Shown here: positions 1 through 9,707 of the stretch, in pieces
Layout of the letters: each line of letters opens with the position of its first letter
How positions within the stretch are numbered: position 1 is the first letter of the stretch
Assembly (NCBI RefSeq): GCF_004014775.2
Contig: NZ_CP042808.1
Coordinates: 2,680,394 to 2,744,393, forward strand
DNA from: Acetobacter oryzoeni
Lineage (GTDB): Bacteria > Pseudomonadota > Alphaproteobacteria > Acetobacterales > Acetobacteraceae
Length of the DNA stretch: 64,000 bases
Direction of reading: 5' to 3'
Translations under genes and position numbers: made by a program
Notes under the pieces: model-generated
What the model saw: the letters and a program-made list of their open reading frames with translations, nothing else
What the model was told of the DNA's origin: nothing
The model's database searches: none

Positions 1-2062
1 GTAAAAACGGCCAATAGCGCAGGATCAGCGAAATTTTTTCCAGCGCATACTGAACATTTTGTATCTCCTGCTCCAGATACGTTTGATACGCCATGCCCGC
101 AGGCATATCTGAGCCAGAAATATGGCGTGCGCTTACAGAAATTCTTAAAGCACCGGCCATTTGTCCGCACACCCGAGCATAGGGCACAGCAACAGGCTGC
201 CCGAGCTGATAACTTCTGGCCATAATCTGATGCGCTGTATCTGGGCAGCCAAACGGCAGATAGCCAGAAATATCCTGCTTTAACCACACATGCAGTTGAC
301 GACATTCCGCAAGATTTAGAACGGGGGTCATGCCACTATTGCCCCCAGCATGTATCAGAAAAGAAAAAATGGTCTGCTGCTGATCCCACGCGTTGGGCAA
401 GGCATCCCGTTTTACCAAGGCATCTGGCAACAGTTCTATTGTCTGATCCTGTTCCAGAATATGGCGTATGCCACTCAGAAACTGCTCCAAACGACTCATT
501 TTTTCTGAAGCAGGCACATTGGCGAAATGTCTGATTTCGGCACAAGCACCAACCCAGCGCAGCAATAGCCCCAAATTAAACCCATTGTTTAAAGAAGCCG
601 TTGCATTACAGGCTGGCCATTCTGCCTGATTGAAATAGGCCACCAACCCCGATGGCAACACAGCATCATCCAACCGTTGCCGCCATGTTTCTGGCAATAA
701 AAGCGCCCCACAAAATGCCGGGCCTGTATAAAATTTGGACCCCGTAACCATAACAGCCCAATCTTGCTGCAAATAGGCCTTTATCCGCTCCGGCATCAGG
801 CGCGCCTGACACGCATCGACTACAACATCAATCTGGCCCGGATATGTATGGCATAGTGCCTGCACCACCTGCATATCGGGAACAAGCTGACCGGTTTTTG
901 AGGTATCCAGCAAATAGAGCAGCACACGTTGTCCGGCTTGCACGGCGTTATGAATCTGCTGCTGGCAAATATGGAAAATATTTTGCCGAGAATTCAGTTT
1001 GCCGTTTTCGGTGCGCAGCGGGGCTGTCACCAACTGCGTCCCTGCGGGAAAACCTGCTATTTTCTCGCTTTTACGAACACGGAACCCCAATGCAGTTGTG
1101 TTGGCAAAATGCCGCCCCTGCGTTGCCAATGGCACACCGCTGCCGGTTTCCTCCACCCCGGCCAACACCACACCTACAGCTGGGTTAACAATTAAAGAAA
1201 GAGCCAACGCAGCCAGTACAGAATCCGTGCCTGATGACGCTAAAATACAGTTGTCGGGTTTTTCAACACCATAGTATTGCGCCAAAAAGGCCTTGATACC
1301 CTCTGCCAACGCAAGCAACGGCTTTTCTGGGGGCTGCGTCAACATATCCCGCACCAGTTCTAACCGACATCGTTCCACTGCATTAAACGCATGTAGTGAG
1401 GGAGATGATGCCGTGGAAGAAGAATACTGCCCGCCAGTTGGTGAAGGACGATAGGTACAGCCATAACGGTTTTGATGAGTTTGCGGATCAAGCCCGAGTC
1501 TTTCATCCCCGCCTTCGGCCATCAGCACATCGGATGATCCGAGATAGGGCCACACGCGCTGCACCCATAGGCAAAAATCATCATCATTTTCTGTTTGGAC
1601 AGAAAAAACCTGTGGGCCATTTATGGCTGGAAACACAGAAGATACCTGTTGCTGGCATACCTTCTGCAACCATTCCATGTCTGGCAATGTATCTGCTGCC
1701 AGCACTTCAATCCATGTTTCAGGATTGCTCTTTACAGCCCCGCCTGAAGCCTTCCACTTACGTGCAGCACTTCGTGCACAAGCCACCCAGATACGATTTA
1801 AATATTTTTTCACATTATGCGTGGGTAGGCTGTTCAGCAGAAAAACCATCTCCAGCGCCATGCATGCATAAAAACAAGCTGTCTCTTTATTATCCAGAAA
1901 CGCTTTCCCAAAAACAGGCCCCCATACTCCGTTACGCTTCTCACAAACAAACGGATCTGATTGCTCTGGTTTTCCAATAACAAAAGAGGAATCAGCCAGA
2001 AATGCCAGCTCCGGAACCATATGCACCCACTGCATCGGATCTGTTTGGCGGGTTCCTGTCAT
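1..2062 (-). CDS. PLP-enzyme-like protein of unknown family, C-terminus off the window
   Basis: The minus strand is open from an ATG at 2062 to the left edge, giving at least 687 codons with no stop seen. The first roughly 220 residues match nothing I recognise. From about residue 230 the protein looks like a fold-type I PLP enzyme of the class V aminotransferase/desulfurase type. It has an SSGTDS motif near 276-281, a VDACQAR motif whose Asp (about 416) would contact the PLP ring nitrogen, and GSKFYTGP with a candidate Schiff-base Lys near 443. A weak GAGGG lies about 14 bases before the ATG. The gene is divergent from the rhamnose operon across a 200-base spacer. The open frame is certain, the PLP fold is an inference from motifs, and the reaction and substrate are unknown. 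Confidence 0.75.
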   Translation of the reverse strand, partial: MTGTRQTDPMQWVHMVPELAFLADSSFVIGKPEQSDPFVCEKRNGVWGPVFGKAFLDNKETACFYACMALEMVFLLNSLPTHNVKKYLNRIWVACARSAARKWKASGGAVKSNPETWIEVLAADTLPDMEWLQKVCQQQVSSVFPAINGPQVFSVQTENDDDFCLWVQRVWPYLGSSDVLMAEGGDERLGLDPQTHQNRYGCTYRPSPTGGQYSSSTASSPSLHAFNAVERCRLELVRDMLTQPPEKPLLALAEGIKAFLAQYYGVEKPDNCILASSGTDSVLAALALSLIVNPAVGVVLAGVEETGSGVPLATQGRHFANTTALGFRVRKSEKIAGFPAGTQLVTAPLRTENGKLNSRQNIFHICQQQIHNAVQAGQRVLLYLLDTSKTGQLVPDMQVVQALCHTYPGQIDVVVDACQARLMPERIKAYLQQDWAVMVTGSKFYTGPAFCGALLLPETWRQRLDDAVLPSGLVAYFNQAEWPACNATASLNNGFNLGLLLRWVGACAEIRHFANVPASEKMSRLEQFLSGIRHILEQDQTIELLPDALVKRDALPNAWDQQQTIFSFLIHAGGNSGMTPVLNLAECRQLHVWLKQDISGYLPFGCPDTAHQIMARSYQLGQPVAVPYARVCGQMAGALRISVSARHISGSDMPAGMAYQTYLEQEIQNVQYALEKISLILRYWPFL

Positions 2063-2208
2063 TGAATTAAAAATACCCTCATTTATAGAAGTTCTACCAT
2101 ACTCAGACTGTGTATATTTTTGTCTAACAGATGAGATATCCTTCTCTATCCATCTTTGTATAGAAAAAACATAAGAATGCTGGAGAATTGCTTTCTTATC
2201 CCATATGA

Positions 2209-2226
2209 CTGATAAGCTATTATCAG
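2209..2226. promoter_or_regulatory. 18-bp palindrome in a divergent promoter region
   Basis: CTGATAAGCTATTATCAG has two perfect 7-base arms around a 4-base centre. It lies 38 bases before rfbB, in the only spacer between the rhamnose operon and the divergent PLP-enzyme-like gene. This is a plausible dimeric-repressor operator. No regulator is known for it, and an AT-rich chance palindrome is possible. Confidence 0.35.
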
Positions 2227-2263
2227 GCAATTATATCATTCTGGTCTTGAAGAACGACATAGC

Positions 2264-3322
2264 ATGCGCATCTTATTAACTGGTGGTTGTGGGTTTATCG
2301 GGTCTGCCGTTATTCGCCACATCATACACAATACCTCACATTCTGTCCTGAATGTTGACTGCATGACCTATGCAGCCTCACCTGAAACAGTTGAGGACGC
2401 TCCAGAGAGCGAACGCTATACGTTCTCACAGACCAACATCACAGATACACCTGCGTTGGAACAGTTGTTCAACAGCTTTAAACCAGATGCAGTTATGCAT
2501 TTGGCGGCGGAAAGTCATGTTGATCGCTCCATTGATGGGCCTGGGGTCTTTATCCAGACAAATGTAGTGGGCACATACTCCATGCTGGAGGCCGCCCGCA
2601 AATACTGGATGACACTGGATAAGGAAGCGCAACAAGCCTTCCGTTTCCACCACATTTCTACAGATGAAGTGTTTGGTGCGCTTGGTCCCAATGATCCGCC
2701 ATTCACCGAAACAACGCCTTATGACCCGCGCAGCCCGTATTCTGCCAGCAAAGCCTCTTCCGATCACTTGGTTCGGGCATGGTATCACACTTTTGGGCTG
2801 CCCACTTTTGTCACCAACACGACAAATAACTACGGTATCTGGCATTTCCCTGAAAAACTGATCCCGCTGATCACCATCAACGCCATTGAGGGCAAGGAAC
2901 TGCCCGTATATGGCAAGGGCGACAATGTGCGGGATTGGCTCTTTGTGGAAGACCACGCCGAAGCCTTGGTGAAAGCTGTTGAAAAAGGCAAACCGGGCGA
3001 AACCTACGCTATTGGCGCACGCCAACCGCGTACCAATCTGGAAGTTGTGCAGACAATCTGCCGCATTCTGGATGAGCTTTGCCCCGATGCAGCAGGCCCG
3101 CGTGAACGGCTGATCCGTTATGTAACAGATCGCCCCGGACATGATTTCCGTTACGAAATTGACCCTTCCCACGCCGAGCAGGCGCTGGACTGGAAAGCCA
3201 AGCATAATTTTGAAGCCGGCATCCGCCGCACTGTCCAGTGGTATCTGGACAACCGCACATGGTGGGAAAACATTCGCGCCCGCCGCTATACAGGCCAGAG
3301 ACTGGGAACCACTGCTCCATGA
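2264..3322 (+). CDS. rfbB: dTDP-glucose 4,6-dehydratase
   Basis: Converts dTDP-glucose to dTDP-4-keto-6-deoxyglucose, the second step of dTDP-L-rhamnose synthesis, in the cytoplasm. At 352 residues it is normal length. It is an extended short-chain dehydrogenase with the NAD-binding GGCGFIGS at 7-14, STDEVFG at 132-138 holding the dehydratase Asp-Glu pair, and the catalytic YSASK (Tyr159, Lys163). The start at 2264 places the Rossmann motif at the usual distance from the N-terminus. It is the first gene of rfbBACD, and its stop overlaps the next start as ATGA. The assignment is secure. Confidence 0.97.
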   Translation: MRILLTGGCGFIGSAVIRHIIHNTSHSVLNVDCMTYAASPETVEDAPESERYTFSQTNITDTPALEQLFNSFKPDAVMHLAAESHVDRSIDGPGVFIQTNVVGTYSMLEAARKYWMTLDKEAQQAFRFHHISTDEVFGALGPNDPPFTETTPYDPRSPYSASKASSDHLVRAWYHTFGLPTFVTNTTNNYGIWHFPEKLIPLITINAIEGKELPVYGKGDNVRDWLFVEDHAEALVKAVEKGKPGETYAIGARQPRTNLEVVQTICRILDELCPDAAGPRERLIRYVTDRPGHDFRYEIDPSHAEQALDWKAKHNFEAGIRRTVQWYLDNRTWWENIRARRYTGQRLGTTAP

Positions 3323-4230
3323 CTCACAAACCTGCTACTCCTACCCCCATGAAGGGCATTCTACTGGCGGGCGGATCCGGCACGCGCCTTTACCCCATGA
3401 CACTGGCCGCCAGCAAACAGTTGCTGCCCGTTTATGATAAGCCAATGGTCTATTATCCGCTTTCCACGCTCATGCTGGCAGGCATCAAGGATATCATGAT
3501 CATCAGCACCCCGCTGGATCTGCCACAGTTTAAGCGCCTGCTGGGTGATGGTTCTCAGTTTGGTGTAAACTTTGAATATCGCGTCCAACCTTCACCCGAT
3601 GGTATTCCACAGGCTTTCCTGATTGCTGAAGACTGGTTGCAAGGTGCACCTTGCGCATTGGCGCTAGGTGATAACCTGATTTTTGCTGATCACCTTAGCG
3701 CTTCCCTTCAGAAAGCAGCCGCACGCCCTCAAGGTGCAACTGTTTTTGCGTATCAGGTACGTGACCCCGAGCGGTATGGCGTTGTTTCCTTTGATGAAAC
3801 AGACCGTGCGCTTGATATTGTAGAAAAGCCCACTAATCCACCTTCAAACTGGGCCGTAACTGGCCTGTATTTCTATGATAACCGCGTGCTGGATTTTGCC
3901 AAAAAGGTGAAACCTTCTGCACGTGGTGAATTAGAAATTACAGATCTGAACCGTTTTTATCTGGAAGATGGCAACCTGCAAGTTGAGCGTCTGGGACGTG
4001 GTTGCGCATGGTTGGATGCCGGTATTCCCGACAGCCTGCTAGAAGCCAGCCAGTTTGTGCACACCATTCAGGCCCGACAGGGCATGCTTGTAGGTTCTCC
4101 GGCAGAAGTGGCCTTCCGTATGGGATATATTTCTGCAGATCATCTTAAAGAGCATGCCAAGCGCATGGGCAAAACAGAACTGGGCCGGGTGCTGTTTAAC
4201 TTGGCCTCATCTGAAGGAGCAGGCCGTTAA
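3319..4230 (+). CDS. rfbA: glucose-1-phosphate thymidylyltransferase
   Basis: Makes dTDP-glucose from dTTP and glucose-1-phosphate, the entry and feedback-controlled step of dTDP-rhamnose synthesis. The nucleotidyltransferase signature GGSGTRLYP lies at 18-26 of the 303-residue product, and GDNLIF carries a metal-binding Asp. I chose the ATG at 3319 because it overlaps the rfbB stop (ATGA), which suggests translational coupling. The ATG at 3349 would give 293 residues beginning MKGILLAGG, the commonest family start, so it is a real alternative. A longer open frame back to 3238 lies inside rfbB and is not needed. Confidence 0.95.
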   Translation: MTHKPATPTPMKGILLAGGSGTRLYPMTLAASKQLLPVYDKPMVYYPLSTLMLAGIKDIMIISTPLDLPQFKRLLGDGSQFGVNFEYRVQPSPDGIPQAFLIAEDWLQGAPCALALGDNLIFADHLSASLQKAAARPQGATVFAYQVRDPERYGVVSFDETDRALDIVEKPTNPPSNWAVTGLYFYDNRVLDFAKKVKPSARGELEITDLNRFYLEDGNLQVERLGRGCAWLDAGIPDSLLEASQFVHTIQARQGMLVGSPAEVAFRMGYISADHLKEHAKRMGKTELGRVLFNLASSEGAGR

Positions 4231-4276
4231 GGCTTGCTGTGTTCTTTTCCCGTAGCAACGCAGGAGTTTCCCGCGC

Positions 4277-4849
4277 ATGAAATCCGAACGCCTTGCCATT
4301 CCCGATGTTATTCTGATGACGCCACCACGATTTGGTGACAATCGTGGGTTCTTTTCAGAAACCTACAATATCGAACGCATGCGTGAAGCAGGCATTACGG
4401 AACCTTTTGTGCAGGATAACCAAAGCCTTTCCCGCCAGAAAGGTGTTATCCGCGGCCTGCATTGCCAGCTTGATCCGTTTGCACAGGGCAAATTAGTGCG
4501 CTGCACGCGTGGTGCTATCTGGGATGTTGCCGTAGATGCCCGCACAGGCTCCCCCACTTATGGCAAATGGGTTGCGGCCGAACTGTCCGAAGAAAATTGG
4601 TCTCAGCTCTGGATTCCACCGGGCTTCCTGCACGGCTTCTGCACTCTGACTGAAAATGCAGAAGTGCAATACAAATGCACCGCTCTTTACAGCAAAGCAT
4701 CTGAACGTGCCGTTATCTGGAACAGCACAGAACTTGGCATAGATTGGCCTGTTAAGGCCGAGGACGCTGTATTGTCTGAAAAAGACTTGCTGGCCCCAGA
4801 GTTTTCAGCTGCCAAAGGGTGGTTTCAGTATGCGGGGAAAGAAGGCTGA
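4277..4849 (+). CDS. rfbC: dTDP-4-dehydrorhamnose 3,5-epimerase
   Basis: Epimerises C3 and C5 of dTDP-4-keto-6-deoxyglucose, the third step to dTDP-L-rhamnose. The 190-residue product is the usual size for this cupin-fold enzyme. RGLHCQ contains the catalytic His62, WIPPGFLHGF at 111-120 is the conserved barrel strand, and the Tyr pair of YKCTALY (131-137) is present. A clear AGGAG lies about 10 bases before the ATG. It follows rfbA after 46 bases and precedes rfbD after two. Confidence 0.96.
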   Translation: MKSERLAIPDVILMTPPRFGDNRGFFSETYNIERMREAGITEPFVQDNQSLSRQKGVIRGLHCQLDPFAQGKLVRCTRGAIWDVAVDARTGSPTYGKWVAAELSEENWSQLWIPPGFLHGFCTLTENAEVQYKCTALYSKASERAVIWNSTELGIDWPVKAEDAVLSEKDLLAPEFSAAKGWFQYAGKEG

Positions 4850-4851
4850 AC

Positions 4852-5760
4852 ATGAGCATTCTGTCTGAAACTGGTGGCCCTGTTCTGGTAACTGGCGGAA
4901 AAGGCCAGCTTGCAACATCTCTGGTAAATCTTGGGGGGCCGCGTATCCATTGTGTTGGCCGCCCGGATTTTGACTTTGACCGCCCTGAATCACTGAAGAC
5001 AACGCTAGACGCCATTAAACCTGTTGCTGTGGTAAATGCCGCAGCATGGACAGCTGTTGATCTGGCAGAAAGCGAACCCGAAGCCGCTGCCCGAGCCAAC
5101 ACAACAGGGCCAGAACTGCTGGCACAGCTGTGTGCAGAACGTGGCATTCCCTTTATCCATGTTTCCACAGATTATGTGTTTGCTGGAGACAAGAGCACGC
5201 CGTATGTGGAAACAGACCCAGTTTCCCCCCAGACTGTTTACGGCAGCACTAAAGCTGAAGGGGAACAACGCATTTTGGCAGCAGACCCACGCAGCATTAT
5301 TCTGCGCACTTCTTGGGTTTATTCAGCGCACGGCAAAAACTTTGTGCGCACAATGCTGAATGCTGGTGCCAAAAACCCAGCCTTGAAAGTTGTGGGGGAT
5401 CAGCGCGGCAACCCTACCTGTTCCGATGATCTGGCACAGGCCATTCTTTCCATCTTGGCCACTATTGAAAAAACCGGCTGGAAAGATGAATACGCAGGCA
5501 TTTACCATGCCTGTGGCACTGGTGAAACAACATGGCATGGTCTGGCAGAAGCAGCGCTGCAAAAGGCGTCTGAATATGGCCAAGCCAAACCCACCATTAC
5601 AGCCATCCGCACAGAAGATTGGCCAACACCCGCCAAACGTCCGGCAGACTCTCGCATGGATAACAGTAAACTTGCGCGCGTTTTTGGCATTCAAATGCCG
5701 CAATGGCAGGAAAGCGTGGATAAAGTGGTGCACCACATCTTCTCTGCCCCATCTTCCTGA
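4852..5760 (+). CDS. rfbD: dTDP-4-dehydrorhamnose reductase
   Basis: NAD(P)H-dependent reductase that completes dTDP-L-rhamnose. It has 302 residues, with the dinucleotide-binding GGKGQL at 15-20, STDYVF at 105-110 and the catalytic YGSTK (Tyr130, Lys134). The frame is open back to 4819, but the ATG at 4852 falls two bases after the rfbC stop, has a GAAGG just upstream, and brings the Rossmann motif to the expected distance from the N-terminus. It is the last of the four rhamnose genes, and a glycosyltransferase follows on the same strand. Confidence 0.95.
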   Translation: MSILSETGGPVLVTGGKGQLATSLVNLGGPRIHCVGRPDFDFDRPESLKTTLDAIKPVAVVNAAAWTAVDLAESEPEAAARANTTGPELLAQLCAERGIPFIHVSTDYVFAGDKSTPYVETDPVSPQTVYGSTKAEGEQRILAADPRSIILRTSWVYSAHGKNFVRTMLNAGAKNPALKVVGDQRGNPTCSDDLAQAILSILATIEKTGWKDEYAGIYHACGTGETTWHGLAEAALQKASEYGQAKPTITAIRTEDWPTPAKRPADSRMDNSKLARVFGIQMPQWQESVDKVVHHIFSAPSS

Positions 5761-5842
5761 CACTTCTTACGGGGAATAGGCGGCCCCAAAGAGGTTATCT
5801 TTATCAATATCCGCCTAGCAGAACGCAGAAGTGAACAGTTAG

Positions 5843-6817
5843 GTGCAAACACCAAACGTGCAACACGGAATGGCCCCTCCCCAACATCAGGAACCCATTC
5901 CTGTTGCCGTTTTACTTTCCGTTTACAATGGTGCTACTTTTTTAAATGACCTGTTAACATCCCTCAAACAGCAAACGCATACAAACTGGGTTCTGCTGTG
6001 GCGAGATGATGGGTCTACAGATGCAAGCATAGATTACATGCAGCAGTTTGCGCTGGATGTTGGTATTCAACGTTGCAGGCAAATTACTTCCCCCCACACA
6101 CATATGGGAGTCGTGCGTTCTTACGCCACACTTCTGCAAGATACCCCGGAAGGCTACTTTGTTGCCTTTTGTGATCAAGATGACGTCTGGTTTCCCGATA
6201 AACTGGAACGTGGGCTTAAAGCCCTGGCAGTCACGCAAAAACCTGCACTTTATTGTTCCCGGCAGCGCCTGACAGACACCAAATTGCGCCCAATCAGCAT
6301 TTCACCGCCGTTACCGCCAAACCCGTGCTTTCAAATGGCATTAACGCAAAATATTGCTACGGGCTGCACCATTATGCTTTCCCCGCCCGCGGTCCATCTC
6401 TTACAAGACAGCCTTTCCCCGCCAAAGCATATTTTGCATGATTGGTGGGCTTATCTGGCTGTTACTGGTGCAGATGGCATAGTGATTACAGACAATCAGC
6501 CAACACTGTTTTATCGCCAGCATGAAAATAATGCTGTAGGGGCACCTGCTTTATTTATGCAACGCGCATTAGCTGCTCTGCGGCGTGGGCCTTGGCAATT
6601 TATGTCCATTTTTCGGGATAATCTGGCATATCTTGCCAAACAAACTTATCTTTCAGCACCCAATAGCCATGTTGTAGATGCGTTACAGAAAGTGCTGTCA
6701 CAATTAGGTTTAATAGGAAGATGGCGCAGATGGTGTATGCTAAAACACTCGCCTAAACTGCGTAGATATACTTGGCCAGAACAGATTATTTTCAGGCTGT
6801 GGTTTCTTCTGGGCTGA
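5843..6817 (+). CDS. family 2 glycosyltransferase, probably a rhamnosyltransferase
   Basis: A GT-A glycosyltransferase of 324 residues. It has the N-terminal sugar-nucleotide motif DDGSTD at 55-60 and CDQDDVW at 110-116, where the paired Asp residues would bind metal and nucleotide sugar. There is no clear membrane segment. It lies 82 bases after rfbD on the same strand and may share its transcript, which makes dTDP-rhamnose a plausible donor (inference from context). The GTG at 5843 is used here; an ATG at 5870 would remove nine poorly conserved residues. Confidence 0.85.
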   Translation: MQTPNVQHGMAPPQHQEPIPVAVLLSVYNGATFLNDLLTSLKQQTHTNWVLLWRDDGSTDASIDYMQQFALDVGIQRCRQITSPHTHMGVVRSYATLLQDTPEGYFVAFCDQDDVWFPDKLERGLKALAVTQKPALYCSRQRLTDTKLRPISISPPLPPNPCFQMALTQNIATGCTIMLSPPAVHLLQDSLSPPKHILHDWWAYLAVTGADGIVITDNQPTLFYRQHENNAVGAPALFMQRALAALRRGPWQFMSIFRDNLAYLAKQTYLSAPNSHVVDALQKVLSQLGLIGRWRRWCMLKHSPKLRRYTWPEQIIFRLWFLLG

Positions 6818-7030
6818 ATGAATATCTGATATTTTTAAGGCGGCTCTGCGGCCTCCCCTCACCATACTGCACATAAATAACGCATTATGAGCAAAATTAT
6901 GTGCGCAATATCTGCATTTTCTCTGCATATTCCTTAACAAAACCATCGTCCGGTGCTTCTGCTATAAAGCTGTTCACGATAGATTACCGCTACAGTTAAA
7001 ACCGAATCATTCTCATCAATCACCCGCAAA

Positions 7031-7056
7031 CACATTTCCGACATGCAGGAAATGTG
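7031..7056. other. 9-bp inverted repeat before ftsK
   Basis: CACATTTCC and GGAAATGTG form a perfect 9-base stem around an 8-base loop. The 3' arm contains the GTG that would be the most upstream ftsK start, so that start would be buried in the stem. The element could be a weak terminator of upstream transcription, an operator, or a leader structure. Confidence 0.4.
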
Positions 7057-7086
7057 TTTCGGCTTCTGGAGTCAGGATCAACACCC

Positions 7087-9705
7087 TTGGCGCGCATAAG
7101 CCCTACGCAATCCGATCAGTATCCCCCATCCTCACACAAAAGCACGTTGCGTTTGCGCCTAGAGGAAGGTGGTGGGCTGGCGCTATGCGTTCTGGCCTGC
7201 GCTTTATTGGCTGCGCTTGTCAGCTATAATCCCAATGATCCATCCTTCAATACAGCAACAGGCCAACCACCTACCAACCTGTTAGGTATAAGCGGAGCCT
7301 TTTTTGCCGATACGCTGTTACAGGGCGTAGGGCTGGCGGCGATTCTGCCTGCATTGATTTTGATTGCGTGGGGCTGGCGGTTTATGAGCCACCGGCTACT
7401 GGGCCACGAATCTTGGCCTGTATTTGCCATGCGTGTTGTAGCCATTTTGTGCCTGCTGCCCGTTTCTGGCGCGCTGCTGGCCGCTATTCCCCTGCTCTTT
7501 ACAGCTTTACCTGCCATTAACTGGCCAACCCAAGCTGGCATTGGCGGGGGCATTGGCCATTCCATCGCTCAAACATCTATTGCTGCGGGTATGGCGGCCA
7601 TTGGCCCAGCCGGTGGCATGGTGCTGTGGCTGCTTGGGCTGCTACTGGCTTTTCTGCTGATGGCTTTAGCCACGGGCCTACGGCGAGAGGAGTGGTTTGC
7701 CATCTGGCGCGTAACACTTATGTTGCTTCGCTTGCCGGGAAAACTTGGGGTGCGCTTCGTGCGTTACTATGCCAGCCGCAAACCCCAGACAGATACCTAT
7801 ACCCCTACGGAAACGGCTGATTTTTATAAGAACCGACCTCAGGCATCCTCACAGTCTCTCTTTTCTCATGATGAGCCAGAAGTAGAGGATATCCCCCGCG
7901 CGGCACCAATATCTACACCAGCATCTTCCGGCACAGCTTTAGTGCTGCATCATGAAGAAGACAGCAAAAAACCTATGGCATCTTCTTCCATGGAATTGGC
8001 ACATCATACGCCTGATCCAGCGCCTACAGCCACGCCGGCCCCAGTTGTCACACAAGCGCCCCCTCCGCCGCCAGCAGCAGAAAAACCAGCCAAATCTGGC
8101 CTTCTGGGCCGCCTGTTTTCTGGCAGTGCAAATCAGGAAAGCAGTGCAAGCGCTACGGTGCGTGCTGGTGTCACTGTACGTAAAGGTGGTTGGGAACTGC
8201 CGTCTCTCGGCCTTCTCAAACCCGCTCCAGCCAATACACGCACGGGCCCTTCCCCAGAAGCACTGCATGCCACGGCACGCCTTCTGGAACAGGTACTGGC
8301 CGATTACGGTGTGCAGGGCAAAATTGTGGGCATGAGCGCAGGCCCTGTTGTGACGCTCTATGAACTGGAGCCTGCACCGGGCATTCGCTCTGCCCGCATT
8401 ATTGGTCTTTCAGACGATGTGGCACGCTCTCTTTCTGTGCTGAGTGTGCGTATTGCCACTGTGCCGGGCCGCAACGTGATGGGCATTGAAGTGCCTAACC
8501 AAACGCGTGAGACAGTTTATCTTTCCGAGCTCCTCAATCAGCCCACATGGCGGGATGAGCCAGGCCAGCTTCCTTTGGCTCTGGGTAAAGATATTTCTGG
8601 TGAACCGGTATTTAGTGATCTGGCGCGTATGCCGCACCTGCTAGTAGCTGGCACCACGGGTTCGGGTAAATCCGTTGGTGTTAACGCCATGATTCTTTCG
8701 CTGCTTTATCGGCTTTCCCCCGATGAATGCCGCCTGATCATGATTGACCCCAAGGTGCTGGAACTTTCCATCTATGATGGCATTCCGCATCTGCTCACAC
8801 CGGTGGTGACAGAACCGCCAAAAGCCGTAAACGCCCTTAAATGGGTAGTGCGCGAAATGGACCGCCGTTATCGCACCATGGCGCACATGCAGGTGCGTAA
8901 CATTGCTGGGTATAATGCCCGTGCAGCAGAGGCCCGTGCCGATGGTGAAGTGGTTGTACGCCGCGTGCAGACAGGGTTTGACCCCGAAACCGGTAACCCG
9001 GTTTTTGAGGAACAATCTGTTACGCTAGACCCCATGCCCTATATCGTCGTGATTATTGACGAAATGGCTGACCTGATGATGACGGCCGGGAAAGAAATTG
9101 ATGCCTGCGTGCAGCGTCTGGCCCAAAAAGCCCGTGCTGCTGGTATTCACGTTATTATGGCCACGCAGCGCCCCTCTGTGGATGTGATTACCGGCACCAT
9201 TAAAGCCAACTTCCCCACCCGTATCTCCTTCCAGGTTATCAGCAAGTTTGATAGCCGCACCATTTTGGGCGAACAGGGTGCTGAACAACTTTTGGGCCAG
9301 GGTGATATGCTGTTCATGCAAGGTGGCGGCCGCATCACCCGCGTGCACGGTCCGTTTGTGGCTGATAGCGAAGTGGAACAGGTTGTTAACTTCCTGAAGG
9401 AACAGGGAGAACCTGTTTACGATGATGACGTGCTGGCAGAACCTGTGGATGAAACAGCATCCTCCAACAGTGGTTCTGGCCGTTCTGGAGGCGGTGATAA
9501 CGGCGAATCAGAAATGTATGATGAAGCCGTTTCTATTGTGACTACTGAAGGCAAAGCTTCCACCTCCTTCATTCAGCGCAAGCTTTCCATCGGCTATAAC
9601 CGTGCAGCAAAGCTGATTGAGCAGATGGAAAAAGAAGGCATTATCAGCCGGGCAGACCATGTTGGCCGCCGCAAGGTACTGGTTGGCGCCAATAGGGAGG
9701 ACTAA
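7087..9705 (+). CDS. ftsK: DNA translocase FtsK/SpoIIIE
   Basis: Septum-anchored ATPase that pumps the chromosome termini and activates XerCD recombination at division. The N-terminus has about four hydrophobic segments, followed by a Pro/Ala-rich linker. The RecA-like motor has Walker A GTTGSGKS near residue 522 and Walker B VVIIDEMADL near 655. The C-terminus carries a winged-helix gamma domain that reads KOPS sites. The frame is open to a GTG at 7054, but that codon sits in a hairpin. TTG at 7087 has AGGA 9 bases upstream and is preferred, giving 872 residues. The stop is two bases before the next gene. Confidence 0.95.
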   Translation: MARISPTQSDQYPPSSHKSTLRLRLEEGGGLALCVLACALLAALVSYNPNDPSFNTATGQPPTNLLGISGAFFADTLLQGVGLAAILPALILIAWGWRFMSHRLLGHESWPVFAMRVVAILCLLPVSGALLAAIPLLFTALPAINWPTQAGIGGGIGHSIAQTSIAAGMAAIGPAGGMVLWLLGLLLAFLLMALATGLRREEWFAIWRVTLMLLRLPGKLGVRFVRYYASRKPQTDTYTPTETADFYKNRPQASSQSLFSHDEPEVEDIPRAAPISTPASSGTALVLHHEEDSKKPMASSSMELAHHTPDPAPTATPAPVVTQAPPPPPAAEKPAKSGLLGRLFSGSANQESSASATVRAGVTVRKGGWELPSLGLLKPAPANTRTGPSPEALHATARLLEQVLADYGVQGKIVGMSAGPVVTLYELEPAPGIRSARIIGLSDDVARSLSVLSVRIATVPGRNVMGIEVPNQTRETVYLSELLNQPTWRDEPGQLPLALGKDISGEPVFSDLARMPHLLVAGTTGSGKSVGVNAMILSLLYRLSPDECRLIMIDPKVLELSIYDGIPHLLTPVVTEPPKAVNALKWVVREMDRRYRTMAHMQVRNIAGYNARAAEARADGEVVVRRVQTGFDPETGNPVFEEQSVTLDPMPYIVVIIDEMADLMMTAGKEIDACVQRLAQKARAAGIHVIMATQRPSVDVITGTIKANFPTRISFQVISKFDSRTILGEQGAEQLLGQGDMLFMQGGGRITRVHGPFVADSEVEQVVNFLKEQGEPVYDDDVLAEPVDETASSNSGSGRSGGGDNGESEMYDEAVSIVTTEGKASTSFIQRKLSIGYNRAAKLIEQMEKEGIISRADHVGRRKVLVGANRED

Positions 9706-9707
9706 AC

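Noticed and set aside
844..1980. Several plus-strand frames of 80-194 codons
   Set aside because: They overlap the continuous minus-strand PLP-like gene and have the composition of antisense shadows.
2426..3205. 259-codon open frame on the minus strand
   Set aside because: It lies wholly opposite rfbB, has no ribosome site, and its product is Cys/His/Arg-rich with no family features. It mirrors rfbB codon use.
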